From contig CAUYUJ010003925.1 of NCBI GenBank assembly GCA_963575745.1, positions 318,374-382,373 on the forward strand: a stretch of DNA of 64,000 bases. Reading direction: 5' to 3'. The notes below the pieces were generated by a model. The model searched no databases. It saw only the letters and a program-made list of their open reading frames with translations, and was not told the DNA's origin. Of this stretch, positions 1 to 10,800 are shown in pieces. Within the stretch, counting starts at the first letter, position 1. Each line of letters starts with the position of its first letter. Source of the DNA: Prorocentrum cordatum (taxonomy: Eukaryota; Sar; Dinophyceae; Prorocentrales; Prorocentraceae). A program made the translations under genes and the position numbers.

Positions 1-342
1 ACTCCGCGCGACAGCGCGGGTTTCTCCAGAGTTCTCTGGAGCACCGCGGGCATTGCTTGCAGTGACCCCTGAGTCTGCTTGCAGTGACCCACACGCCTGG
101 AAGGGCATCGCCGGCCCGACAGAGTTGGAGGAGGAGGACGAGGAGGAGGAGGAGTGCTCACGCTGGGAGCGGGCCTCCAGACGCCCACCATGACACCGCC
201 AACTCGTCAGGATCTTTTCAGTCGCCCGTGCTTGCTATCCGGCCCCTTACGAGGGCGGCGTGCACGGCGCGGCACGCGGCGGGGCACGCGGCATACAGCA
301 TGGCACGGCACTGGGCACGCGGCACGGCCCACGTCACGGCAC
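1..342. other. GC-rich start of window, no gene seen
   Basis: No convincing gene. From about 255 to 342 there are imperfect copies of a GGCACGCGGCAC-like unit, a small minisatellite. Open frames here are short and low-complexity, rich in Arg, Ala and Gly. Confidence 0.5.
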
Positions 343-446
343 GGAGGAGGAGGAGGAGGAGGAGGAGGAGGAGGAGGAGGAGGAGGGGGAGGAGGGAGGA
401 TGATGTGGGTGAGGTAGGAGGAGGAGGAGGAGGAGGAGGAGGAGGA
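343..446. repeat. (GGA)n microsatellite
   Basis: Two GGA tracts are separated by about 30 bp. The second ends at a non-repetitive shoulder that recurs elsewhere in the window. Frames through it give poly-Arg, poly-Gly or poly-Ser and are not taken as genes. Confidence 0.9.
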
Positions 447-511
447 TCAGTGTAAACCCAAGAGTCATCAACGATGTTGGAATTAACCCTCCCTCCAAGC
501 TCCTTCTTCGT
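447..511 (-). repeat. conserved shoulder of a CCT/GGA tract
   Basis: On the minus strand this reads as a unique-looking 65-bp segment (GAGGGAGGGT ... CATCGTTGATGA ... GGGTTTACACTG) running directly into the CCT tract. Nearly the same segment, also followed by CCT repeats, lies on the plus strand at about 38790-38855. The microsatellite and its shoulder therefore behave as one dispersed unit. Confidence 0.7.
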
Positions 512-732
512 AGGCTCCTACAACGGTTCATTTCCATTGAGGGAACTGCCTCGCTGGAAGACAACCGTTTGAAGATCCTGAAGCATGTCAAAACATTGTT
601 CCCGGGATGTCAACGCCATGTATCAACCTGACTGCTGCGTCTTGACGATCCGGAATCGTGCCAGAGCGTTATTTTGGGGACTTCAACACCGCGAAACAAC
701 ATAATTACTGCACCCGCATAATCCTGAATCCT

Positions 733-835
733 GAGGAGGAGCAGGAGGAGGAGGAGGAGGCGGAGGCGGAGGCGGAGGCGGAGGAGGAGGAGGAGGAGGC
801 GGAGGCGGAGGCGGAGGAGGAGGAGGAAGGAAGAC
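733..835. repeat. GGA/GGCGGA compound microsatellite
   Basis: GGAGGAGGCGGAGGCGGA-type repeats. Translation gives Glu/Ala runs in one frame and poly-Pro in another. A 319-codon frame crosses it but consists only of low-complexity and repeat-derived residues. Confidence 0.9.
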
Positions 836-981
836 GAAGAAGAGGAACATCGCCCAGGCACAGAGCGCCGTCCTGGCGCACTTCTGTACGCGCGCCACAT
901 CTGCAGAGGTGTTGCGAGGCCGCCCACTCTTCGAATAGAAGGGGATGCACTACCTTGCGACCTTCTGACCGTCCTGTGTTA

Positions 982-1154
982 CAGTCAACCCGCATAGTAA
1001 GGATGGGCAACTTTCCCAAGGGTATCCTTGCGTCCTTGCCTCCTTGGTCCATCCTTGGCCACTTTCGTTGGCCGTGCCCCGCTCGGAAAGCTTCAAAACG
1101 GCCGTCCAAGGCCCACGCATTCTTATCGCGCATCCTTATGATACGGGCCGACTG
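982..1154 (+). mobile_element. MITE-B copy 1 (Tc1/mariner-type ends)
   Basis: This 173-bp element starts CAGTCAACCCGC and ends GGGCCGACTG, an imperfect terminal inverted repeat. TA dinucleotides flank it (980-981 and 1155-1156), as Tc1/mariner target duplications do. Related copies are at 35970, 50558 and 61692. It has no coding capacity, so it would be mobilised in trans if at all. Confidence 0.75.
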
Positions 1155-1311
1155 TACTGTACCTGGGCTGTGGGGGGCCGGTCGCAGTTCAAGTATGGGT
1201 GGCAGTTCTGAGTGCTGCGGGTTCCTGAGACGTGAGCCTCAGGGTAGCGGGTGGCCGGCGGGCTGGCCAGATGCCCGAGAGAAGCCGGAAAAAACATTAA
1301 ACAATGAAAAG

Positions 1312-1395
1312 TATGGCACGCCAGGCGCTTTTGGGGTAAATCAACAGCGGGCGACGGATCTTGTGGCTTTCGGCACATCCAGCACGGCGCCTGGG
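1312..1395 (+). repeat. 3' end fragment of the CTTGG-array element
   Basis: The stretch GCACGCCAGGCGCTTTTGGG ... ATCAACAGCGGGCGACGGAT followed by a TGGCTTTCGGCACATCC tail matches the conserved right end of the elements ending at 7267, 46831 and 48391. The rest of the element is missing here. Confidence 0.6.
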
Positions 1396-2020
1396 TTGCA
1401 GGTCAGAGACCCCGTGAATGTTTGTGAGGATCTCTTTGGAGGCCTCTCAGAAGCCTCTTGGAGGCGGTGTGGGGCGGCGTCTTATCCTGCAAGCCGACAA
1501 CTAACAAATCAACAGTCCAGCCTTGGGGCACTCCAGTACGTGCTGAAGACACGACGGTGGATATGCCCGATTCCGTCGTTTTGGAATATTATGGGGATGA
1601 TTTCCGCGACCTCCTAGAATATCCGTGGGGCGCCTTGGATACCGAGTGATTTTTTGGCACCAGTCCCAAACCCCCCTCTGAATCGACCAGGACGGCTCCT
1701 CTCGGGAGGGGCTCTGGAAGGGGCAAACATACCACGCGTTTGTAACCCTAGGGGATCGGCAGAACGTCGTTGGATCTATGCCACACGCAAATGAGCCGGG
1801 CTCATGGATTGAGGAGAAGGTGGTGGGAAGGAAGATGCGAGGAGGAGCAGTACGAGAAGGAGTGGGAGATGGTTGACTGCCAGGATGCTTTAATTCCCGC
1901 AGTGCCCAGTGTTTTCTTCTGGTAACCGTGTGCATACAAAGTTGTTCTCCAAATGTCGGCGCAAGCATTCCGTAGCAATTTGGGCACGAGCCAACCAGGA
2001 CGAATCAGTTTGGGCCCAAG
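1396..2020. other. intergenic, no gene seen
   Basis: There is a brief CTTGG-type stretch at about 1430-1470. About 50 bp at 1512-1565 (CCTTGGGGCACTCCA...) recurs at 8010-8056, so both lie downstream of the same element end. Nothing else is recognised. Confidence 0.4.
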
Positions 2021-3073
2021 TTGCTGTGGCCCCTGGGTGAGATGGTGAACCGATGCGCAAAACAAGCTGGATGGAGTCTGCAGGAGATTGTGATAACTTG
2101 CAGCTTGGTTTCATTATTTGTTCTTTTTGCACGATACATAACGTGCGAGACGGCGAGGACACCAGGCATATTCATGCAAAGTAGTCTCTTTGGTAATCCA
2201 AAATTGCATGAGCCCTCGACAGAACATTCTTCGGGTTCCAGCCATGGTCGCAGCGATTCCTCGGTCGGTCGCAGTGAATCGTGGTGGTGCTGGAAAGCCA
2301 ACGAGACATGTGACAATATGAGGGCGTATGTCCGTCTGAACGGCCTGACTCACATTTTCTTTGGAGCTTCCGCTAAAACTGGGGGGTCTTCAGTCAAGTA
2401 TTTCTTCTTTGGGGACCAGCCGAATGACAATCTTGCTCGTTCAGTGTTTGGTGCGCAGTGTCAGTGGGCCGTTACAGGCTCTCACATGTGGGGTGGCCTG
2501 GGCCACATTCTGAAGAGACCTTGCGCGCGGAAGACTCTTTTCTTGTTGCCCGTGCGTGAGGAAATGTCATGGTTCAGGTCTGCGCTCAAGCAAGTGTGTT
2601 GGCACGACGGCTTGGAGGCAGGCGAACGAAGTTGTAAAAACAAGATGTGCCCCCAAACATGCGGGAATCATTCGTGGCTGGCAATGGCCCTCCAAGAGCG
2701 CTTGGTTGAATTGCGTCTTGGCCCTCACAATTGGATACAAGAGTGGATGATTCGCAGTCCGAAGTTTCACACCTTCTTGCTGGATTACCGCTCAACCGAT
2801 AATGTGCTAGCTTGCCTTCCACCGATGGGCTTGAAGATAGACAACTCGTCCGACCTTGCGCGTCATGTTTACAAACGGGGCAACGTGAGCATACGTGTAA
2901 ACAATGATTTTAGGCCACCAATCAACATTTCGGACGATGCAATCCGTGCCAACTACAACACGAGACGACACACACCTTATTGGTTGCAGCCTTACGCCAA
3001 GGCCATCAAGGAGTCGGATTGCGAGGTTGCTTCTGCATTAGGGCTCCAGGTCGCTAAACACCGGCAGCGGTGA
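2021..3073 (+). CDS. hypothetical protein, 350 codons, unknown family
   Basis: This open frame runs from an in-frame ATG to TGA without simple-sequence bias, the only such frame outside the retrotransposon. It is Cys-, Trp- and His-containing and mixed in composition. A hydrophobic stretch near residues 22-40 could be a membrane or signal-anchor segment. A Ser-rich part (about 65-85) shares a repeat with 3083-3330. The region from residue about 99 (MRAYVRLNGLTH) onward is matched by a decayed copy at 27232-27860 carrying stops and frameshifts. I do not recognise the family. It could be a real exon, a gene fragment carried by a mobile element, or an uninterrupted remnant. The start is uncertain, since homology to the second copy begins only around codon 60-99. 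Confidence 0.4.
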   Translation: MLWPLGEMVNRCAKQAGWSLQEIVITCSLVSLFVLFARYITCETARTPGIFMQSSLFGNPKLHEPSTEHSSGSSHGRSDSSVGRSESWWCWKANETCDNMRAYVRLNGLTHIFFGASAKTGGSSVKYFFFGDQPNDNLARSVFGAQCQWAVTGSHMWGGLGHILKRPCARKTLFLLPVREEMSWFRSALKQVCWHDGLEAGERSCKNKMCPQTCGNHSWLAMALQERLVELRLGPHNWIQEWMIRSPKFHTFLLDYRSTDNVLACLPPMGLKIDNSSDLARHVYKRGNVSIRVNNDFRPPINISDDAIRANYNTRRHTPYWLQPYAKAIKESDCEVASALGLQVAKHRQR

Positions 3074-3082
3074 GCTGGACAT

Positions 3083-3330
3083 GCCTTCGCACGAGCACTC
3101 ATCGGATTCGGTTGGCTTTGATGCCTCTGTTGCTGTTGTTTGCAGGTATGGTCGCAATGACTCCCCAGCTGGTCACATGGAGCAGCATGCTTCCAGCAGC
3201 GCTGGATTGCACCAGCCCTCGCCCGAACGCTCTGCGGATTCGGTCGCCGCTGATGCCTCTGCTTCATGTGATTCCAGCACTGACCGCAATGATTATTCGG
3301 TGGACGTCGCACCACCGATCCCTTTGGGGC
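3083..3330 (+). repeat. two-copy Ser/Asp-rich tandem repeat
   Basis: Two related units (about 3083-3170 and 3216-3310) read SSDSV and SADSV in the plus frame. A third relative lies inside the preceding open frame at 2208-2285 and a fourth at 27093-27180. In the last case it sits directly upstream of the second copy of that frame, so it is part of the same duplicated module. Confidence 0.55.
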
Positions 3331-3769
3331 GTCGCAGGCGCTCTGGGCGACCTGGTCGACGCCGTGTTGCGGCCGGGTTGTTCCAGTCTTGGAGATCTTT
3401 GGGGCTGTTTTGCGGCCTGGAGGGGTAGCGAAACAACTGACGTGGGTGTGCCCCCAGGGAGTCGGGGTATGTCTGATTGCACGCGATATATTGAGCCGAG
3501 ACGCCCCAGGAAACGCAACATATAGTTGACGCTTCGCGTATCCCACCAGCCCCTGTTGTAAATTAGTAGGCCCGCGCCCCGGACTTACGACTCGCCGTGT
3601 GCGCTCTCGCCCGCGGCCGCGACCAAAAAAGTATCCCACCAGCCCATGCAGAAACGATGCCCAGGGAAGTTGAGGCAATCAGGAAAGCGGGGGAGCATGC
3701 CGAAGAACAAAGGGCGGGGGAAACCGGTCATCGACCCCAAGGGAAGGAGGCTGGAGGAGGAATCGCCGT
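3331..3769. other. intergenic, no gene seen
   Basis: Moderately GC-rich sequence with short overlapping open frames on both strands. None has a recognisable domain or repeat relation in this window. Confidence 0.4.
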
Positions 3770-4080
3770 CGTTGGAGGAAGAAGAGAAGGAGGAGGAGGA
3801 GGAGGAGGAGAAGGATGAGGAGAAGGAGGAGGAACAGGAGAAGCAGGAGGAGCAGGAGAAGCAGGAGGAGCAAGAGCAGGAGGATAATGAGGAGGAGGAG
3901 ATGGAGTAGGGCGAGGACGGTACGACGAGAAGCAGGAGAAAGAGGAGCAGGAGGAGGAGTAGTAGGAGGAGGAGGAGGAGGAGGAAGAGGAAGAGGAGGA
4001 GGAGGAGGAGGAGGAGGAGGAGGAGGAGGAGAAGGAGGAGGAGGGGGAGGGGGAGGAGAGAGGAGAGAGGAGGAGGAATA
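3770..4080. repeat. long GGA/GAA purine tract
   Basis: About 300 bp of almost pure purine GGA/GAG/GAA repeats with rare interruptions. Frames give poly-Glu on the plus strand and poly-Leu or poly-Ser on the minus strand. They are microsatellite translations, not proteins. Confidence 0.9.
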
Positions 4081-4139
4081 GATGGATGAGGAAGAGGAAG
4101 AGGACGGCGAACATAAGAGCCAGAAGGTTCTTGAATGCC

Positions 4140-4800
4140 TCGCGGAGTCTCCTCGGATGTGTTTTGGGAGGCTTTTGGGGGCCTATCGGAGCGTCTGAGG
4201 GACATCTTGGCGGGCCCAGGGCCGTCTTTTAGAGTCTTGGGTGCCTCGGGGATCTTCTTGACGCTTCTTGGGGGTCTCTTGGAAGCCTCTTGGAGGCCTC
4301 TTGGAGGCCTCTTGGGCTCCTCTTAGGGCTGTCTGGGCGCCTCTTGTGACCCTCTTGGGGCACTCTTGGGGGCTTCAGGGGCGCTCTTGGGGCCACCTTG
4401 AAGAACAGCGATCAAGACATATGAAAGCTTCAATTAGCCTCCCCCCTCGGGAGCCCCAAACATCGCCTTTGGGGGCGCTCTTGGGCGTTCGTGGGGGCGT
4501 CTTGGAGCTCTCTTGAGCCTCTCTTGGGGCCCTCTTGGGCCATCTTGCAGCCATATTTAGGCCTCGGATGGCCATTGGGAGCGAAAAGGCGAGAATGCAA
4601 CACACATTGATTTTCCCAAGGTTTTGGACGGATGTGGGCCTGTTCGGGGCCTCCTTGGGGAGCTCTTTGACCACTTGGAGCTGTCTTGGGGCCTGTTGGA
4701 GCATCTTGGAAATCATCTTGAGCGATCTTGCGCTATCTTGAACCATCTTGGAGGCCATCTTGGGCTCTCTGAGGCCGTCTTGGAACCATCCTGGGCGAAC
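4140..4800 (+). repeat. CTTGG array (forward)
   Basis: Imperfect short repeats of the type CTTGGGGGCCTCTTGGAGGC recur about every 10-11 bp. AT-richer interruptions at about 4400-4440 and 4580-4620 (GCGAAAAGGCGAGAATGC) correspond to the conserved core seen between arrays elsewhere. Confidence 0.8.
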
Positions 4801-6029
4801 ACATACCCTCTGACACCTCGCGACCGCCCCCGTCCAGGTCAAGGAGGAAGCTACCCACCCACCCGCAAGCCGTGTTGCCCACTCCCACCCGCCCTCCCAA
4901 CACATACGCAACACGCAGATGTCAGCATATCGCGTAATAACGCCGCAGACGCCACGGGTTTGGAAGCCTCTTGGCCCCAGCTTTGAGCTTTCTTGGCCAA
5001 TTTTGGAGCCATTTGGCAGGATTCGAAAGCCCATCGGAAACGATAAGGCGAAAAGGCAGCAGCCACTGATGTGTCAAACCAGTCGGTCGACCACCTGCGC
5101 CCAGAGGGCAGGTGGGATCTGATGGCGCCCCCGCCGTCCTTGCGAAATACCCATGCAAAATGGTCGCGGAGCGGCCGCGCGCGCTCCAAATTTGGAGGTC
5201 GAGTGCGTCTTGTATTGTTGCGGACAGGGATGGTGGGTGGCCCTCATGAGGTCATCATGGTTCCTGGTTGGCTGCCGGCCGGGTAGAGGAGGGGCTGAAT
5301 ATCCATGGGGAACAGTGATAAACCCTTCCCCGAAGGGGAAGAAGGGGGTTGGAAGAGGAGCCTCCCTAAATCACCTTCGCCCAGAGGGCTGGTGTGTTTC
5401 CAAACGCCACGGACTTTTGTAGGTCGCTGGCCTTCCTGGATGGCCTCCTGGCCTTTCTCGTGGATATCTTGGAAGTCTAGTGAAGCTCCTTTGGTGTCTT
5501 CTTGAGGGCTGTTGGGTGCCTGAGGCAGTGTTGGACCATCTTGGCGACCTCGGCGGCCTTCATGGATCGTACTGGAAGCCTCGGAGACCCGCAGGGAAGC
5601 GCCAGGCAGGAGAGCCTCGGGAGGTGGGGGAGTGGGATGCGCACGCGTCCGGGCTACCAGAGGAACCGCCTGAGCCCCCGTGTTTCGGAGGACCCACCAG
5701 GGGCGAAAGACGGGACGCCCCCCAGCTCCTTACCAGGTTCGGGGTTCTCGAGCCCGCTAGCCAGCTAGACGCCTAAGGAGGCGATCAGGGCTAGCCGTGT
5801 TTGGGCTGTTACGGGTGTTCGCCATCGACGAACGTTCCCAATGTGCAAAGCGTAGCATAGCATGCGTGGGCATTGCAAGGGGGGAGGGTGGTTCAGATTA
5901 TTTTCAGAGCCCGTACCAAGACAGCACTTGGCAATCTACCACGCCGCCACGTGCCAGGGGGCGCCACGGTTGTAGTTTTCTTTGGGTTTCGTTTGGCCCT
6001 TGGAAGCGATGGTTAAAGAAAGCGCCAGG
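4801..6029. other. mixed unassigned sequence
   Basis: No gene recognised. An imperfect hairpin, CCACCTGCGCCC/GGGCAGGTGG, lies at about 5090-5114. A related 'CGCCCAGAGGGC' phrase recurs at about 5370-5390. Weak CTTGG motifs occupy 5440-5590. The rest is unique-looking GC-rich DNA. Confidence 0.4.
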
Positions 6030-6296
6030 GCCGGGAGAGGAAGAGGAGGCGGGGGAGATGGAGGAGGAGGGATAACTACGACGGGACAGCGAAGGAGATG
6101 TATTAGGAGGAAGGTGGACATGGAGAGGACGTGTAGGATGAGAGAGAGGGGGAGTGAAAGAGAGAAAAAGAGAGAGAGAGAGAGAGAAACAAACAAAAAG
6201 TGACAAACTATATAAAGAGAGAGAGAGAGAGACATAACAACAACAAAACAACAGAGAGGAAGCGAGGGAGAGAGCGAGAGAGAGAGAGAGAAGAGG
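6030..6296. repeat. purine-rich tract ending in (GA)n
   Basis: GGAG/GAGG sequence passes into AGAGAGAG runs at 6165-6290 with short interruptions. No coding signal. Confidence 0.85.
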
Positions 6297-6353
6297 AGGT
6301 GCGGGTTTCTCTTTAACTTCTGTACACATCTACAGATATACACATTGATCTAA

Positions 6354-7267
6354 GAAGCCTACGGCGAATCACCGCATGTGGCGGAGCGTTGTGGCAAAAG
6401 CTCTGCCAAGCTATCTGACCATATGTTCCCCCAGCCGCTTTGGAAACCCTTCTGTGAACACTGTGGGGAGGATGGAGAAGGAGGAGGAGGAGGAGGAGGA
6501 GGAGGAGGAAGAGGAGGAGCAGGAAGAGGAGGAGGAGGAGAAGGCATCTTGGGAGAATCTAGGGGGAGCTTCCTGTGAGCCTCTTGCAGGCATCTTGGGG
6601 CCCTCCTTGTTCTCTTCGGGGCCTTCGGGGGCTTTAGGGGGGCCTCTTTGGCCATCTTAGGGCGTTCCTGGCCCGTCTGACGCCGTCGGAAGCCGTCTTG
6701 GGGGACTCTGAAGGCTGTCATGAGGCCATCTCGGAGGCCTCGTGGGCGATTTTGGGGCGAGTTTGGGGGCCTCTTGCGCGGTCGGCCTCGGGCTGTCGGA
6801 AGGCCGAAAATAAACAAATGCTAAAGTCTTGATTGTCATACTATATACAAGAAAATCAATGATTTTGACCTCTTCGGGCCTTCTTGGCTCCTTGGGGGCC
6901 TCTTGGGCCGTCTTGGAGGCCTCTTGGGGGCCTCTTGCGGCCGTCTCGGGCCATCTTGGGCTGTCTTGGTGGCTTCCTGGGCGGACTTGGAGAAATCTTG
7001 TGCCCTCTGGGGCCTTCTTGGAGGCCATATTGAACCATTTTGGGCTAAGTTAGAGGCCATATAGGGCCATCTTGGCCGTCTCTTGGCCGTCTTGGACGCC
7101 ATCCACGGACCGGAAACCCACGACCTGCACACTTCCGGCGGCTTTCCGGTTGGCCGATGGCATGCGCCGAAGCCCCAGGGGGAGTTTTTTGGGAAAAGAG
7201 CCCTAATCAAGCCGTAAAGGATCTAGCACGCCAGGCACCCATGCGGTAAATCAACAGGGGGCGGCAG
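6354..7267 (+). mobile_element. CTTGG-array element, copy 1
   Basis: The left end (GAAGCCTACGGCGAATCACC, then a TGTTCCCCCAGCCGCTTTGG phrase) and the right end (TTTTTTGGGAAAAGAGCCC ... GCACGCCAGGC ... CAACAGGGGGCGGCAG) match the elements at 44778, 46046 and 46835. Between them is a GGA tract (6476-6545) and a long CTTGG array with an AT-rich core at about 6795-6870. It is 914 bp and encodes no protein. Whether it is a transposon or a satellite monomer is inference. Confidence 0.6.
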
Positions 7268-7319
7268 ATCGAATGGCTTTCGGCGCATCCCATCGCCGTG
7301 CCTTAGTCGTGGGTATGAA

Positions 7320-7830
7320 GACTATTGGATGTTCGTTGGGATCTCGTGGGGACCTCTCCGGGGCCCTGTGCCTCTTGGGGCCTTTCTGGGGCATCTTGGG
7401 GGCCTCTTGGGGCCTCTTGGGGGCCTCTTGAGGGTATCTTGGGGCCTCTTCGGCGCCTTTTGGGGCCTCCTGGGGGCGGAAGGCTTGGATTTCCGGTTCG
7501 TCTTCCCTCTCTTGAGCTCCTTTTTTGGGCTCCTTGGCCGTCTTGGGCGTCTCTTGGGCCGTCTTGGGGCCCTCTTGGAGGCCTCCTTCGCCGTTTTGGG
7601 ATGGTCGTGGGGGCCTCCTTGGGCCGTCGTGGAGCGTCGGAAAGCCGAAAAGGCGAGAACGCCCAAATCCTACAAAAACAATCGGATAATCAGCGACTTG
7701 TGCCTCTTAGGGCCCTCGTAGGAGGCCTTTTTGAAACCTCTTGTGGCGTCTTGGGGTCCTCGTGGGCCATCCTGGAGGCCATCTTGGGCGTCTTGAAGGC
7801 ATCGTTCGGCGACTCGGGGTCATCCTGGAC
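7320..7830 (+). repeat. CTTGG array with near-helical spacing
   Basis: Between 7375 and 7471 successive CTTGG/CCTGG motifs are 11,10,11,10,11,11,10,11 and 10 bases apart, a mean of about 10.6. The AT-rich core (CCGAAAAGGCGAGAACGCC ...) is at about 7640-7700, and the array resumes to about 7800. Confidence 0.85.
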
Positions 7831-8056
7831 TCATGGGAGGGTTCGGGAGGTCGCTTCTGGGGGGCACATCGTCCAGAGAAGGCACAGGAAACACTTCAGA
7901 ACTCACGGGAGCCAGCTCCGACAGGCTTGGGAAACGATTGGTCCGAGCCTTTAAAGACTCACCATCGTCGCTGCAGCAGCAGCACAGCGTCTACCTCTCA
8001 GTTCTACACGATCCTTGGGGCACTCCACGTCGTGCTAGAGGCACGGTGAAGGATAA

Positions 8057-8161
8057 ATGTGTATACGTAAATGTATGTGTTACAAGTATGTATGTGCATG
8101 TATACTTGTAAAGACGTATTCATATGCATATGTATTTCTCTCTCTATATGTGTATATATAA

Positions 8162-8202
<41 letters not shown>

Positions 8203-8265
8203 GGGGGGGCAGGCCCAGGGCCCACAAACAGGTGCCCCGACCCCCCCATGGCAGGACGGGGCGGC
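8057..8265 (+). repeat. TG/TA microsatellite with conserved GC-rich shoulder
   Basis: Alternating TG and TA dinucleotides end in about 35 bp of pure (TA)n at 8168-8198. The following GC-rich shoulder (GGCCCAGGG ... GTGCC ... CCCCCCATGGCAG) resembles the shoulder after the TA tract at 13915-14132. The microsatellite is therefore part of a larger dispersed unit. Confidence 0.7.
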
Positions 8266-8299
8266 CGGGAGTCCAAAATCGTCCAGGAGGTCCTCCAGA

Positions 8300-8880
8300 G
8301 GCTCACCAGACGGCCCAAGCGGGCCCCGAGTCCCCGAAAGACCACTCCTGGACGCCCAAGATAAGCCCAAGACGGCCCGAGAGGCCCCACCAAAGCACTC
8401 CACGACGATTCAAGACGCCTCTCCACAGTGCTTCAAGTGGCGGACAAATTTTCAATTTTACTGAGGCTTCGGAGAGATGTTGGCCTTCCAGCCTTTTCGG
8501 CTGTCCGACGTTCCAAGACGGCCCAATAGGCCCCCAAGAGCGCCCCAAGACGGCCCAAGAGGGCCCCCAGACGGCCCCAGAGGCGCCCAAGACAGCCCAA
8601 GAGGGCCCCAAGACGGCCCCAAGATGCGCCCAAGAGGGGGACCACGACTCCAAAATTCAACCCTCCCGCTTGAAGAGTGCCCCAGGAGGCCTCAAGGAGC
8701 CCCCAAGAGGCCCCAGGAGGCCCCCGAGAGGCACCCAGGAGGCCCAAACGAGGCCTCAAGATGCCACAAAACAGCCCCGAGGAGGCCCCACAACGGTTCC
8801 AAAACGGCTACCGAGAAGTTGCGAAATTGCTTTCACGACGTCCCCGACAGGCCAACCACGAGATCCAAACCAACACCCAT
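8300..8880 (-). repeat. CTTGG array (reverse, reads CCAAG)
   Basis: This is the same motif family as 7320-7830 but inverted: CCCAAGACGGCCCAAGAGGC-type units. An AT-rich core lies at about 8445-8510. Long open frames in both strands (for example 252 codons) only translate the repeat into Pro/Gln/Ala- or Gly/Leu/Trp-rich strings. Confidence 0.8.
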
Positions 8881-8899
8881 GAGGCTTCTGACCCACCAC

Positions 8900-9059
8900 C
8901 TAGGACACCCGCCGCCCGCCCGCCGTCCGCGTAGCACGCACCACTCTGTACTCAACAGCTTCAGTCTCCAAGACAACACCCTGTAGTCAACAGCCCCCGT
9001 CTTCAAAACAACACCCTGTAGTTACTCAACAAGCTCCCGCTGCAAGAGAGCACCCACCC
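8900..9059. repeat. CCGCCCG tract plus 'GTAGCACGC' junction, first copy
   Basis: A CCGCCCG run is followed by GCGTAGCACGCACCA and ACTCAACAGC/ACAACACC phrases. The same junction occurs at about 9085-9215 and 10805-10940, where it opens the two copies of a 1.75-kb tandem duplication. Confidence 0.6.
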
Positions 9060-10800
9060 TTAAGGAATTCATTCAAGTCCCGACCCGCCCGCCCGCCCGC
9101 CCGCCACCCGCCCGCCCGCCCGCCGCCCGCCCGGCCGCTCGCCCGCTTTCCGCGTAGCACGCGCCACCCTTCACTCAACAGCCTCCGCCTCCAAGACAAC
9201 ACCTAGCATTCAACAGCTCCACTCCCAAACACGCCACGACACGCCAAGAGGGCCCGAAAGATTGCCAAGACAGCCCCAAGAGGCCCCGGACACGCCGGAG
9301 ATGGCCTCAGGACGGCAGACGTCGCCGCCAAAACGCCCCAAGAGCGCCTCCAGAGGCCCCTCCAAAGGGCCCCGCATTTTTGCGCTCTCGCATGTTCCGC
9401 CTCCCCACGGTCCCGGACGGCGTCAGAGGCCCTTCAGATCGCTCCAAGATGGCCGAAGAGGCCCCCAAGAAAGACCAGAGACGGCCCAGGAGGCCCCCCA
9501 GATAATTCAAGAGGGCTTCGAGAGCGCCCCAAGAGAGCCCCAAGAGCGACCCAAGAGGGCCCGAAGAGCGCGACATTTCAAGGTCTCCGGCCTGAGAGGC
9601 TCCTAGGACGCCCCCAGAGGCCATCAAGAGGCTCCCAAGAAGCCCCGTGAGGCTTCCAAGAGGCCCCCCGGAAGCCCCAATAAGCCGCCAAGGGGCCCCC
9701 AGGGAAGCCCCCTGCGGGCTCCCAAGAGACCTCGGTAAATCGTATTTCCCAGAGTTTTCCGGGAACATGATTCCTTGGGCTTCCGCCCACCGCCCCAACC
9801 ATGTTTCCAATAGGCTTGCCGACACGGCCAAAAAGGGCCCCTCGGTAAGCCCCCAGAGGCCCCCCTCTTTAAGAGAGCCGAACAAATCATGCTCCCGGAA
9901 AGCTTCCCGGGAACATGATTCTCGGGTTGCCGCCCTCTCCCAAAACCATGTTCCCTAGACGCCTGCCAGGATCAACAACCGAGAGTCCCAAGCAGCGCTA
10001 CCTGCCGCCACGCTCGGAAACGCGTCAGGCCCCGAGGCCTCCGGAGGCGCCCAACGACACCCCAACAAATCATGTTAAAGTCTTACGGCCAGTGCCGCCG
10101 ACATTGAAGGAGGACGGTCCAGGACACCCAGAAAACTTCCAAACAGGCTTCCAAGAGGGCGCCGAGACAGCCCAGGGCCGCCCCCAGACGGCCCAAGAAA
10201 GCCCCAACACACACGAAAAGGGTCGCAAGAGGCCAAACGAGGACATATCGTTCGAACACGCCCAAGCTGGCCTCCGGACGGCCCACAAGGCTTCCAAAAC
10301 GGCCCAAAGGGACGCCAAAATCATTGATTGTCCTTAGGTTCTGATGGATTTCAAACACCTAATGTCGCCAACAGGCCCCCACAAGGGCGCCGAGACGGCC
10401 CAGGGACGCCCTGCCGCGGGCACGAGGCGGGGCCCTGGACGGGGCCCTCGCACCGGGGGGCCCGGGGGCCCTGCCGTGGCGCTGGGGGCCTTGTAAAGTC
10501 GCCCGAAGACGGCCCTGGATTGCCAGAAATGGCGTTTCCAGATAGCTACAACGACCAATGACCGCCCGAGATCACCCCAGAATTGGTCCCGGACTGTCCA
10601 AGCGGCCTCCAAGACGGCCCAAGAGGTCTCCAAGATGGCTCCCAAGGAGCCCCAGGAGGCACAACTTTTGATGAATTTTCGAGTTCTCGCCTTTTGAGTT
10701 TCCTGACGCTCCACGACGGCCCAAGAGGCTTCAATTTCCGCTCCAAGGCATCCCCAGAGGTTTCGAAGACGGTCACAAGACAGCCCACGGGGGTCCCAAG
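9060..10800. repeat. 1.75-kb tandem duplication, copy 1
   Basis: It starts with a CCGCCCG tract, then CCAAG array, then the hairpin at 9885-9920, then more array and an AT-rich core at about 10660-10720. The next 1.8 kb repeats this in the same order and orientation. For example 9241 aligns with 10988 and 10561 with 12322, an offset of 1747-1761. Differences are scattered substitutions and short indels. Confidence 0.85.
9885..9920. repeat. hairpin repeat (AATCATG...CATGATT), copy 1
   Basis: Near-perfect 36-bp palindrome AATCATGCTCCCGG / CCGGGAACATGATT around an AAGCTT centre. It belongs to the hairpin family at 14582, 22052, 22448 and 22827. Confidence 0.8.

Noticed and set aside
84-455. Open frames with Arg, Gly, Glu or Ser runs as proteins
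   Set aside because: They translate GGA tracts. Composition follows the triplet in each frame, and both strands are open at once.
2203-3206. LTR-like direct repeats flanking the 350-codon frame
   Set aside because: The shared Ser-rich text at 2203 and 3207 is short, diverged and part of a coding-like tandem repeat. No primer site or target duplication is seen.
8124-8882. Pro/Gln/Ala-rich and Gly/Leu/Trp-rich frames across CTTGG arrays as structural proteins
   Set aside because: The 10-11-bp unit stays open in several frames on both strands. Lengths track the array, not a start or stop pattern.
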